Translations under genes and position numbers: made by a program
Shown: piece after piece, positions 35,829 to 44,442 of the stretch
Numbering within the stretch: the first letter of the stretch is position 1
Layout of the letters: each line of letters opens with the position of its first letter
Notes under the pieces: generated by a model
Databases searched by the model: none
Told to the model about the DNA's origin: nothing
What the model saw: the letters and a program-made list of their open reading frames with translations, nothing else
Assembly: GCF_017357405.1 (NCBI RefSeq)
Contig: NZ_CP071598.1
Location: 434,001-498,000 of the forward strand
Direction of reading: 5' to 3'
Source: Halomontanus rarus
Lineage (GTDB): Archaea > Halobacteriota > Halobacteria > Halobacteriales > Natrialbaceae
DNA: 64,000 bases

Positions 35829-36845
35829 TTAAAGGTCTATATCGACGCGTTCACCGGTCCACGCGGCTTCGTAGGCCGCTTCGGTCAGCGCTGTCGCGTA
35901 CAGTCCGTCGTAGACGGTCGCCGGCGGTTCGGTACCCTCGCGAATCGACTCGATGAACGCCTCGGTTTTCGGCTGCACGGAGCCCGGCGAGACGTTCGGA
36001 TCGGTAATGGTCCCCTCGCGATCGATTTCGCGATACCGTCGGGGGTTCCACTCGCGACCGTCAATACAGGTCGCGCCGTCTTCGCCCCAGATACGGATGT
36101 GTTCGTCGACGCGAGGCGCGTCGCCGGAGACGGCGATCGACGCGACCGCGCCCTCCTCGAACTGGACGGTCAGGGTCGCCTGCGTGTCGACGCGTTCGGC
36201 CTCGTCGTGGAAGATCATGTCCGCCGAGACGGACGTCGGCGTGAGGCCGGTCATCCAGAGTACGGAGTCGACGAGGTGGCTTCCGGTATCGTAGAGCTGC
36301 CCGCCGCCGCTCAGGTCCGGATCGGCCTTCCAGGATCCTTCTACCGCGTTGATCCAGTCCTGTGTGACCTCCGCTGTGATGAAATCCGGTGACTCCCGCC
36401 CGTCCTCGTGCCAGTACTCTCGCGCCTCGATGAACGCCGACGCGAGGTGTCGCTGGTAGCCGAGCATAACCGTTCGATCGCTCTGCTCGGTACGTTCGAC
36501 GATCTCGTAGGCGTCCTCGAGGTTCGTACACAACGGTTTCTCACAGAGCACGTGGAGCCCGTTGTCGAGTCCGGTCAGGAGTTGCTCGGCGTGGAGACCG
36601 TGAGGCGTCGTAACCGCGATCGCGTCTATCTCCTCGTTTGCAATCATCTCCTCGTAATCGGTGTACTGAGACTCCTCCGGAACACCGAACTCCGCTGCAG
36701 CAGTTCGAAGGTTCTCGTCGTCGATATCCGTAATAGCGGTGAGTTCGCCGCTCTCGGACCGGCCGAGCTCTCTACCTGTAACCTTTCCTAGGAATCCCAT
36801 GCCGATAACGCCGACTCGTAGTGTGGGCTCGTCTGTATCAGCCAT
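35829..36845 (-). CDS. Gfo/Idh/MocA family NAD(P)-dependent oxidoreductase
   Basis: A 338-residue sugar dehydrogenase. Rossmann domain at about residues 1-125 (RVGVIGMGFLGKVTGREL; HVLCEKPLCTNLEDAYEI, with the EKP catalytic Lys) and C-terminal alpha/beta domain (GGGQLYDTGSHLVDSVLWM; TGSHLVD carries the conserved His). Acts on an aldose, inositol or sugar acid; the neighbouring tetronate-type kinase and aldolase make a sugar-acid oxidation possible. A TATA-like element at 36873-36881 lies 28-36 bases upstream. Confidence 0.85.
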   Translation of the reverse strand: MADTDEPTLRVGVIGMGFLGKVTGRELGRSESGELTAITDIDDENLRTAAAEFGVPEESQYTDYEEMIANEEIDAIAVTTPHGLHAEQLLTGLDNGLHVLCEKPLCTNLEDAYEIVERTEQSDRTVMLGYQRHLASAFIEAREYWHEDGRESPDFITAEVTQDWINAVEGSWKADPDLSGGGQLYDTGSHLVDSVLWMTGLTPTSVSADMIFHDEAERVDTQATLTVQFEEGAVASIAVSGDAPRVDEHIRIWGEDGATCIDGREWNPRRYREIDREGTITDPNVSPGSVQPKTEAFIESIREGTEPPATVYDGLYATALTEAAYEAAWTGERVDIDL

Positions 36846-37296
36846 TGCCAGTAACTGTTAGATAGTGCCCCCGATAAAAATTTCTGTTCGATGGCGCGTT
36901 CAGCGAAACGGGCGAACCGACCCCGCAGCCACTTCGTCGTTCGAAGAGAGCACCATTCAGGGAAACAGGTCGGTCTTCCAATTGCCGATGACTGCGATAC
37001 CGGTGCCACGGATCCGTTCAGTCGTCTGAACGGGACGAATCACTCCGTTCGAGTCATCGCTTCGGGAGATTATCCAGTCCGGCCGTCGATATCTCGTTCC
37101 TACTGACCGAAATCGTCCACCAGTACTATCGTGTCCACTCATCTCGGAACGGCCGTTAGATCGTATCACTCATCTCTGGAGCGCTGTAACAAACAAAACC
37201 GCACGACTTCTTTTGTTCACTCTAACGGAACGAAGGAGACACATTCTCGAATTAGTATCGTTGATTAAATCGTATATAGGCGCAACAATGATTGGG

Positions 37297-37318
37297 ATTA
37301 CAACCGTATGCTTGTAAT
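37297..37318. promoter_or_regulatory. Palindromic operator-like site, copy 4
   Basis: ATTACAACCGT and ATGCTTGTAAT differ from the best copy by one base. It starts about 17 bases after a TATA-like GTATATAGG, so a bound repressor would cover the expected transcription start of a rightward promoter. Confidence 0.7.
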
Positions 37319-37790
37319 CAATATCCGTCTCTAGCAGGCTGACCCACCGATGGATTGTCGGTCACTGTCAGAATTCTCACGGGAATCAGCAGACGTCTTC
37401 TACGTGATCCCCGTATCGCCATCGCGTCACTCGATTTTGATACTCCTGTTCGGGTGGGATGAACGCCGATCTGAGAGATAGAGACCTATTTCCGGAAGAA
37501 ATCGGCAGGGAGACACTCTATACCGCGCTCTTTTGCGTTCACTCTCCTCGGAGAATCGTTCACTTGTGCCGGACAGACATTGACTCTTGGTATCCATTAG
37601 CTAATGACTGCTGAGGTCTTACGGAAGGAGGTATCGCAGGCCGCCGCAGCCCTCCTCGTACTTATTCATCGGGTCCTTCAGCCTTCTAATTTAGGCCGTC
37701 AGATATAGCCGATAACCGCCACATCGAGTAGTGACGGATACGAGCGTCTCACCGAACGGAAACCGTTCCGGGAGCGGGGTCGCGGAAGGC

Positions 37791-37801
37791 AAATTATTTT
37801 A
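37791..37801 (+). promoter_or_regulatory. TATA-like promoter of the GH3 gene
   Basis: AAATTATTTTA lies 25-35 bases before ATG 37826, consistent with a leaderless transcript. Confidence 0.5.
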
Positions 37802-37825
37802 CCCCTGTTGTCCGTGGGATAGGTC

Positions 37826-40186
37826 ATGACAGCTGATCGTTCGAGAGCAGTGTACCAAGATGAATCGATGTCTGTCGAGAGGCGGGTCGAAGACCTCCTT
37901 GAACGAATGACTCTCGAGGAGAAAGTCGCACAGTTGACGTCGATATCACCGATCCCGGTCGCCGGATTCCCCGGAAGTGACGACGCACTCATCGACGAAG
38001 ACGGTACCGTCGACCGTGAGAACGCTCGCGAACTCTTTGCGGACGGTGTCGGACACATCACTCGTATCGGAGGCGGTACCGGGTTCGAACCCGAGCGCGC
38101 TGCCGCTGTAACCGACGAGCTTCAGGAGTTGCTCGTCAACGAGACGCGTCTCGGAATCCCAGCGATCGCTCACGAAGAGTGCTTAGCCGGTTACATGGGA
38201 CCAGGCGGGACCGTGTATCCCCAATCTATCGGACTGGCGAGCACGTGGGAACCGGATCTCATCGAGGAGATGTCCGAGCGGATTCGCGAACAGCTTCTGG
38301 CTATCGGGACGGCACACGCGCTCTCGCCCGTGCTCGACATTGCTCGAGACCCGCGCTGGGGACGTACCGAAGAGACGTTCGGTGAGGACCCACAGCTGGT
38401 CGCAGAAATGGCAAGTGCGTACGTCCGTGGACTCCAGGGCGAGAGTCCGGAAGCGGGCGTTTCGGCAACGGTCAAGCACTTTGCCGGGCACGGTGCCGGT
38501 GAGGGTGGTAAAAATCGGCCGACTGTCCACCTGGGTGAACGGGAACTTCGCGAGGTCCACCTCTTCCCGTTCGAGGTCGCCGTTCGGGAGGCAAACGTCG
38601 AGTCGGTGATGAACGCCTACCACGATATCGACGGTGTTCCGTGCGCGGCGGACGCTAGCTTACTTACCGGCGTGTTGCGCGAGGAGTGGGGTTTCGATGG
38701 CACAGTGGTTTCCGATTACTTCAGCGTCGTCCACCTTATCGAGGAGCACAACGTCGCCAGCACGGAACTGGAGGCGGCCGTCCAAGCGCTCGAAGCCGGT
38801 ATCGACGTCGAACTCCCTGCTATCGACTGCTACCATCGGCTCGTCGATGCCGTTGAGTCCGGTGCTGTCTCGAAAGCGTCCGTCGACGATGCTGTCCGAC
38901 GCGTTCTCAGACAGAAGTTCCGGAAGGGTCTGTTCGAAACCTATAGTGCCGACCCGGCAGACGCTCGAGCGGCATTCGGTCCCGGTACAAACCGTGAGTA
39001 CGCACGGAAACTCGCCCGCCAATCACTGACACTCCTCAAAAACGAGGGAACTCTCCCGCTCGGGGATCCCGATTCAGTCGCCGTTGTCGGTCCGAAAGCC
39101 GATGCGCCCGTGGGCCAGCTCGGTGATTACACCTATCCTGCTCACTATCCTGACGAGGAGTCGAACCGCGAGATCGTAACGCCCCGCGAAGCGTTCGAAT
39201 CACGGCTTGGGAAAACTGCCGTCACGTACAGTGAAGGGTGTACCACGACCGGGCCCGGGACCGATGGGTTCGAAGCGGCCGTCGCCGCTGCCGAACACAG
39301 CGAGGTGGTCGTTGCGTTCGTCGGGGCACGTTCGGCCCTGTCGCTATCTGACGATGTTGCGGCCCGTCGCGAGCGATCCGATCTTCCGACCAGTGGCGAG
39401 GGCGCTGACGTAACCGATCTTTCACTCCCGGGCGTACAGACCGATTTGCTTCGGGAAGTGCACGCAACAGGAACTCCGCTGATAGTCGTCGTCGTCAGCG
39501 GGAAACCGCACACGATCACGTGGGCTGACGAGCACGCCTCCGCGATCGTTCAGGCGTGGCTTCCGGGTGAAGAAGGAGGTCACGGTATCGCTGACGTACT
39601 CTTCGGTGACCACAATCCGAGTGGTCGACTCCCGCTCTCGATTCCGAAGACCGTCGGTCAACTCCCAGTATACTACAGTCGGCGACCCAACAGTCGCGAG
39701 GAACGTCACGTCTACACCGACAGTGATCCGCTCTATCCCTTCGGTTACGGCCTTTCGTACGCGGAATTCGACTATCACAATCTCGAACTCTCCGATGACG
39801 AGGTCGACCCAACGGAGACGATTACTGTTTCGGTCACCGTCGAGAACACGAGCGAACGCGCCGGCCACGAGGTCGTCCAGCTGTACGTCCACGAGCGCGA
39901 ACCGTCGCTCGTTCGACCGGTCCAGGAACTCAACGGGTTCCATCGCATCTATCTCGAACCCGACGAGACCGCTCGTCTCTCGTTCGAACTGTCACCGACG
40001 CAGCTAGCATCCTACGACCGGAAGATGGATTTCGTCGTCGAACCCGGGTCGTTCGAGGTCCGAATGGGTCGCTCGGCCGCTGACATCGAGGCGACCGAGA
40101 CGTTCGACGTCACGGGGACATCACAGAGGGTCTCTCCGAACGACCGGGTATACTCACCGGATATAACCGTCGAGGAGGAAATCTGA
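37826..40186 (+). CDS. Glycoside hydrolase family 3 (beta-glucosidase/beta-xylosidase)
   Basis: A 786-residue GH3 enzyme. N-terminal TIM barrel at about residues 20-370 with ALSPVLDIARDPRWGRTEET, VKHFAGHG and the nucleophile Asp297 in GTVVSDYFSV; alpha/beta sandwich at about 400-620 (SLTLLKNEGTLPLGD; QAWLPGEEGGHGIADVLFG); C-terminal fibronectin type III-like domain at about 680-760 (ERAGHEVVQLYVHEREPS). No signal peptide, so it should hydrolyse imported oligosaccharides. It is followed after 82 bases by a solute-binding protein and importer genes on the same strand, which makes uptake and hydrolysis of one substrate likely. Confidence 0.9.
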   Translation: MTADRSRAVYQDESMSVERRVEDLLERMTLEEKVAQLTSISPIPVAGFPGSDDALIDEDGTVDRENARELFADGVGHITRIGGGTGFEPERAAAVTDELQELLVNETRLGIPAIAHEECLAGYMGPGGTVYPQSIGLASTWEPDLIEEMSERIREQLLAIGTAHALSPVLDIARDPRWGRTEETFGEDPQLVAEMASAYVRGLQGESPEAGVSATVKHFAGHGAGEGGKNRPTVHLGERELREVHLFPFEVAVREANVESVMNAYHDIDGVPCAADASLLTGVLREEWGFDGTVVSDYFSVVHLIEEHNVASTELEAAVQALEAGIDVELPAIDCYHRLVDAVESGAVSKASVDDAVRRVLRQKFRKGLFETYSADPADARAAFGPGTNREYARKLARQSLTLLKNEGTLPLGDPDSVAVVGPKADAPVGQLGDYTYPAHYPDEESNREIVTPREAFESRLGKTAVTYSEGCTTTGPGTDGFEAAVAAAEHSEVVVAFVGARSALSLSDDVAARRERSDLPTSGEGADVTDLSLPGVQTDLLREVHATGTPLIVVVVSGKPHTITWADEHASAIVQAWLPGEEGGHGIADVLFGDHNPSGRLPLSIPKTVGQLPVYYSRRPNSREERHVYTDSDPLYPFGYGLSYAEFDYHNLELSDDEVDPTETITVSVTVENTSERAGHEVVQLYVHEREPSLVRPVQELNGFHRIYLEPDETARLSFELSPTQLASYDRKMDFVVEPGSFEVRMGRSAADIEATETFDVTGTSQRVSPNDRVYSPDITVEEEI

Positions 40187-40236
40187 TCACCAATACAGGT
40201 ACTCACACCTCACTTGGAGAGGTCCTTCACCCTAAT

Positions 40237-40246
40237 CATTATAAGG
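40237..40246 (+). promoter_or_regulatory. TATA box of the importer operon
   Basis: CATTATAAGG lies 23-32 bases before ATG 40269, so the binding-protein gene has its own promoter, separate from GH3. Confidence 0.55.
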
Positions 40247-40268
40247 AATGGGTTCAATATAGAAACAG

Positions 40269-42101
40269 ATGGCATCAGATAAGCCTGCTAACCGCCCAGA
40301 GAGTGTACAGTCTCCCCGGCGTCAGTTTTTGCAAGTCGCTGGACTGACCGGCGTCGCTGCAATGGCTGGTTGTATCGGTAATGACGGTAGTGGCGGTAAT
40401 GGGGATGGAAACGGCGGTGGTAATGGCGACACGGGAGACGACGGCAACGGTTCGGGGGAGGAAGAACCGGTCGACTCGGCGTTCACCGTTAGCATCAACA
40501 CCGTTCCGACCGACATCCAGTACAACGTGTACAATGCAACGGGCGAAGCGTCGGCCGAGGTCGAAGCCGTGGTCTTCGACCCGCTTGTGAAAAACGACAG
40601 AGTCAACGACGAGTGGATCCCGGTGATCGTCGACGACTGGGAGATCGACGGCGATACGCTGGATCTGGAACTAAGCGAGGAACACACGTGGCATAACGGC
40701 GATCCCGTCACGGCAGACGACCTCGCAACGCAGTTCAGGATCGACCTGGAGCTCGGTCAACCGACGGCCGACTTTCTCTCCTCCGTAGAGGTCACCGGTG
40801 ATCATAGCTTACGAGCGACCCTAGAAAGCGACACGATCAACACCGACCTTCTCTTCCTGACCGTTCTGGACCGACGATTGACGGTCAAGGCGGACATGTA
40901 CGGGGAGTATCTCGAGGCGATACAAGACGCGGAAGGTGACGAAGAACGCGAGTCGGCTCAAAGCGAACTTCTCGAATGGGCAATCGAGGAACCGGTCGGT
41001 AACGGCCCGTTCAAGTTCGACGATGCCGATTCCAACCGCGTTCTCGCAGTCAAACACGAGGATCACCCCGATGCAGACGGGATCAACTTCCCCGAGTACG
41101 AATTCCGGTTCACGAGCGGGAATCAGGAACGCTGGCAGGGGCTATTGAACGATGTCACCGACGGCGAGGGGCAACTCGGAATCACGGAGGAAGTGCTCGC
41201 ACAGATGCCGGACCACGTCGAACTCATCCGTCCACCGGAAGCCGACGGCGTCTCGCTCGTCTTCCAGCACGAGGATACAGTATTCAGCGATCCTCGCGTA
41301 CGAAAAGCCGTCACATACGTCCTCGAAGGGGAGGTGCTCAGCGGTGACTCGACGTTGAACTACCAGTTTCAGGAACTGGCGATGAACACCGGGATGATGC
41401 CGACCCAAGCGGAGAATTACCTCACCGAGGAACTCCGATCCAGCCTGACGAACTATAACGTCGACCAGGAGGAAGCGGAGTCGAGAGCGACCGAACTCCT
41501 TCAGGAGGCCGGATTCTCGAACGAGGGCGGGACGTGGATGACCCCCGAAGGAGATACGTTCAATCTCCCGCTCAAGACCATCGGCGCCTGGTGGTCGATC
41601 CAAGCGCAATCGATCACCGCCCAGCTTCAGGAGTTCGGGATCGAGGCGGAGTTCGTCAGTCAGGACCTCGGGACGTTCTACGGCGACCTCGGCGACGGAA
41701 ACTACGTCATGGCCATCGACGGGTTCTCGGGACAACACCCCGTACAAACCTTCTCTACGGTGTTCGACTCCTCCGAGAGCGGAATGGGCGTCCCGGAAGA
41801 GATCGAGGTACCGATGCCGGTCGGGGACGCATCCGGCTCCGCTGAGACGGTGAACGTTCGGGACTTGATCGACCAGGTCCGCAACACGCGAGACGAGGAA
41901 GAGGTGCGGGGGCTAGTCGAGGAGCTGTCCTGGATCTATAACCAGAGCCTCCCCCGGGTTCCCCACCTCATCGGGACCGGTATGACGTTCATGACGAACG
42001 ACGACTGGGAGTATCCAGCTGCCGATGAACCGTCGATGCAAATCTTCTACCCTCCCTACTGGTTGCTTCGCACCGGTGAGTTGCAAGCAAAGACGTCGTG
42101 A
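40269..42101 (+). CDS. ABC transporter solute-binding lipoprotein, family 5
   Basis: A 610-residue binding protein. Tat motif R17-R18 in SPRRQFLQVAGLTG and lipobox AMAGC with Cys35, followed by a Gly/Asn/Asp linker to about residue 75. The mature part has EEHTWHNGDPVTADDLATQF, EPVGNGPFKFDDADSN and FSDPRVRKAVTYVLEGEVL, typical of the oligopeptide/oligosaccharide family. It anchors to the outer membrane face and delivers substrate to the DppBC-type channel encoded next. It is only distantly like the binding protein at 18580. Confidence 0.88.
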   Translation: MASDKPANRPESVQSPRRQFLQVAGLTGVAAMAGCIGNDGSGGNGDGNGGGNGDTGDDGNGSGEEEPVDSAFTVSINTVPTDIQYNVYNATGEASAEVEAVVFDPLVKNDRVNDEWIPVIVDDWEIDGDTLDLELSEEHTWHNGDPVTADDLATQFRIDLELGQPTADFLSSVEVTGDHSLRATLESDTINTDLLFLTVLDRRLTVKADMYGEYLEAIQDAEGDEERESAQSELLEWAIEEPVGNGPFKFDDADSNRVLAVKHEDHPDADGINFPEYEFRFTSGNQERWQGLLNDVTDGEGQLGITEEVLAQMPDHVELIRPPEADGVSLVFQHEDTVFSDPRVRKAVTYVLEGEVLSGDSTLNYQFQELAMNTGMMPTQAENYLTEELRSSLTNYNVDQEEAESRATELLQEAGFSNEGGTWMTPEGDTFNLPLKTIGAWWSIQAQSITAQLQEFGIEAEFVSQDLGTFYGDLGDGNYVMAIDGFSGQHPVQTFSTVFDSSESGMGVPEEIEVPMPVGDASGSAETVNVRDLIDQVRNTRDEEEVRGLVEELSWIYNQSLPRVPHLIGTGMTFMTNDDWEYPAADEPSMQIFYPPYWLLRTGELQAKTS

Positions 42102-42397
42102 TACCGAACGGAGACGATACTTCGTCGTATCAGATTTCCCCGTACAGTCGGTGAACGGCAACTCTGAGGCACGATATATCGACCGCTTTTCTGCAAGTGC
42201 TGCGAGGTTCGATATCGGTCTCGTTTAATACCCGATCACGACCTCTATCATGCCGGTATCGGAGTTATCGTTCCCGAAAAGTTTATTCACCTAGTCGCCG
42301 AACTGTGGTATAGACAGTCACGCACGATTATGATAGGGTCAATTCCAACTTTACTAAATGAACGGCCAGATGTATCAATTGCGGAGGGGTTAGTTCC
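42102..42397. other. Intergenic stretch between binding-protein and permease genes
   Basis: No coding sequence is seen. A GGAGG Shine-Dalgarno-like element at 42383-42387 precedes the permease start, unusual among the mostly leaderless genes here and suggesting that the permease is translated from a longer mRNA. Confidence 0.4.
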
Positions 42398-43405
42398 ATG
42401 AATTATTTCATCAAACGGATCGGGCAGTCGGTGTTCACGATTTTCGCCGTTGTGTCCATCTCGTTCGGTCTGATACGATTACTTCCCGGCGGTCCCGCAG
42501 CACAATTACGTGCCCAATTAATTCAGGACTCGGCCGGTGCGGCAGACATGGAACGTGTCAACAGACTCGTCGAATTACACACTAATATACAGCCGTCTAA
42601 GCCCGTCTGGGAACAATACGTTGACTACATGGTGGCCGTGTTTCAGGGTGACCTCGGCGAATCGCTCTGGCACAACGAACCGGTAAGCGCGATCCTCGGC
42701 GAAGCGTTGCCTTGGACCGTATTCCTGATGGGGACCTCCCTGTTCATTTCCTTCGTAATCGGGATCGCTCTCGGAGCCGTCATGGCGTACTACGAGGGAA
42801 GTAACTTCGACGTTAGCGCCACGTCGGGGATCATCCTCTTGAACTCGATCCCCTACTACATCGCCGCTGTCGTGCTACTGTACTTCCTCGGGTACCAGAT
42901 GCAGGTTTTCCCCACCGGTGGCCATTACGGATCTGGCGTCGAGCCTTCGCTATCCATCGGTTTCTTCAGGAGTGTCCTCTATCACTCCGTCCTCCCGATC
43001 TCGTCGATGGTCATCACCTCGTTCGGAGGGACGGCCATCGCGATGCGAGGGAACGCCATCAGCGTTCTCGGGAACGACTACCTTCGCGTCGCTCGACTCC
43101 GGGGCCTTCGCGACCGTCGGATCACGATGGAGTACGTCGCGCGAAACGCGCTCCTGCCGATGTACACCGGCCTGATGATGTCCATCGGGATGGTGTTCGG
43201 CGGTTCGGTTATTCTGGAGGAAATATTCACCTATCCCGGCGTCGGCTACTACATGTTCCAAGCGATCGGATCCCGCGACTATCCAGTGCTCATGGGATCG
43301 TTGATCCTGATTACGACAGCCATCGTGATCGGCATCCTGATCGCAGATCTGACGTACGGAAAAATCGATCCGCGAGTAAGAGGTGAAGACCGTGAAGTCT
43401 ACTGA
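42398..43405 (+). CDS. ABC importer permease, DppB type
   Basis: A 335-residue membrane protein with about six helices. It opens with the typical YFIKRIGQSVFTIFAVVSIS and IRLLPGGPA, and carries the EAA-like loop RVARLRGLRDRRITMEYVAR, which contacts the ATPase, followed by GGSVILEEIFTYPGVG. It forms the channel together with the DppC-type partner, whose gene overlaps its end by about 23 bases. Confidence 0.9.
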   Translation: MNYFIKRIGQSVFTIFAVVSISFGLIRLLPGGPAAQLRAQLIQDSAGAADMERVNRLVELHTNIQPSKPVWEQYVDYMVAVFQGDLGESLWHNEPVSAILGEALPWTVFLMGTSLFISFVIGIALGAVMAYYEGSNFDVSATSGIILLNSIPYYIAAVVLLYFLGYQMQVFPTGGHYGSGVEPSLSIGFFRSVLYHSVLPISSMVITSFGGTAIAMRGNAISVLGNDYLRVARLRGLRDRRITMEYVARNALLPMYTGLMMSIGMVFGGSVILEEIFTYPGVGYYMFQAIGSRDYPVLMGSLILITTAIVIGILIADLTYGKIDPRVRGEDREVY

Positions 43406-44435
43406 CACTAAAACCGACGGCGGTACCGACATCGATCACGATCTGTTCGACTCGGGGAGCGACGTAGAGCTCGCACGCTCGGAACAACTCTCGAACGCTT
43501 TCACCGAGTACGTGTACGCACCCGTCATGATTCTGTGGGATGACTGGCGGGCTCGCATCGGGTCCCTCATCATTCTCGGCTACCTATTGATGGGAACAAT
43601 CGGGGTCATACTCGTCGAGCCCGCAACATTACACGAGGGTCCCCGTCTGGAGGGCGTATTCGAGGGGACCGAGTTCCTTCTCGGGACAGACATTCTCGGT
43701 CGGGATCTCTTCGCGATGATCGTGCATGCGACGCCGGCGATGTTGCAGATGATCATCGCCGGCGGCGTGTTCACGACGGTCGTCGCGACCATCATCGGAA
43801 CTGTTTCGGGATACAAAGGTGGCGTCCTCGATCGGGTCCTCATGACCGTCTCGGACATCGCACTGACCATTCCGGGACTCCCCCTCGTGATCGTTATCGT
43901 CGTCATCTTCCCCCCGCAACATCCCGTCACCGTCGGAATACTGCTCTCGATCAATGCCTGGGCAGGCCTCGCCAGGGCGCTCCGATCAGAAGTGCTCGCA
44001 GTGCGTGAAGAAAGTTACGTCGAGGCCTCTCGAACGATGAACGTCCCGACGAGAGTGATCCTCACGAAGGATATCATTCCGAATCTCATGCCGTACATCA
44101 TGGTGAATTTCGTCGGTGCCGCCCGCGGTGTCATCTTCGGGTCCGTCGGGCTATACTTCCTGGGTATTCTTCCGTTCACAACCCTCAACTGGGGAGTTAT
44201 CCTAAATATGGCCTACACACAGGGCGGCTCGCTCTATACCCTCGAGACGATCCACTGGTTCCTCGCACCGATGATTACCATCATCCTACTCTCGTACGGA
44301 TTGATCCTGTTCGCACAGGGTATGGATCGCGTATTCAACCCGAGAATTCGGGCGAGACACGTTCAGGACGATGCCGGAACCGAAGACACCGAAGACGACG
44401 GTCAGATACAGACGACCGTAACCGAACAGATATAA
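43383..44435 (+). CDS. ABC importer permease, DppC type
   Basis: A 350-residue membrane protein with a hydrophilic N-terminus of about 50 residues and about six helices. Landmarks are LLGTDILGRDLFAMIVHATP and the coupling loop ALRSEVLAVREESYVEASRT. Start codons are GTG (43383 or 43392), both overlapping the end of the DppB-type gene, so translation is probably coupled. The C-terminal tail is rich in Asp and Glu. Confidence 0.9.
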   Translation: MKTVKSTDTKTDGGTDIDHDLFDSGSDVELARSEQLSNAFTEYVYAPVMILWDDWRARIGSLIILGYLLMGTIGVILVEPATLHEGPRLEGVFEGTEFLLGTDILGRDLFAMIVHATPAMLQMIIAGGVFTTVVATIIGTVSGYKGGVLDRVLMTVSDIALTIPGLPLVIVIVVIFPPQHPVTVGILLSINAWAGLARALRSEVLAVREESYVEASRTMNVPTRVILTKDIIPNLMPYIMVNFVGAARGVIFGSVGLYFLGILPFTTLNWGVILNMAYTQGGSLYTLETIHWFLAPMITIILLSYGLILFAQGMDRVFNPRIRARHVQDDAGTEDTEDDGQIQTTVTEQI

Positions 44436-44442
44436 CTACAGC

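Larger units (their letters stand above)
36846..37825. other. Long intergenic stretch without a gene
   Basis: About 980 bases between the divergent dehydrogenase and GH3 genes. It holds the dehydrogenase promoter, a TATA-like GTATATAGG at 37272-37280, the palindromic site at 37297-37318 and the GH3 promoter (37791-37801). No convincing coding frame is seen; a lost gene is possible. Confidence 0.4.
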
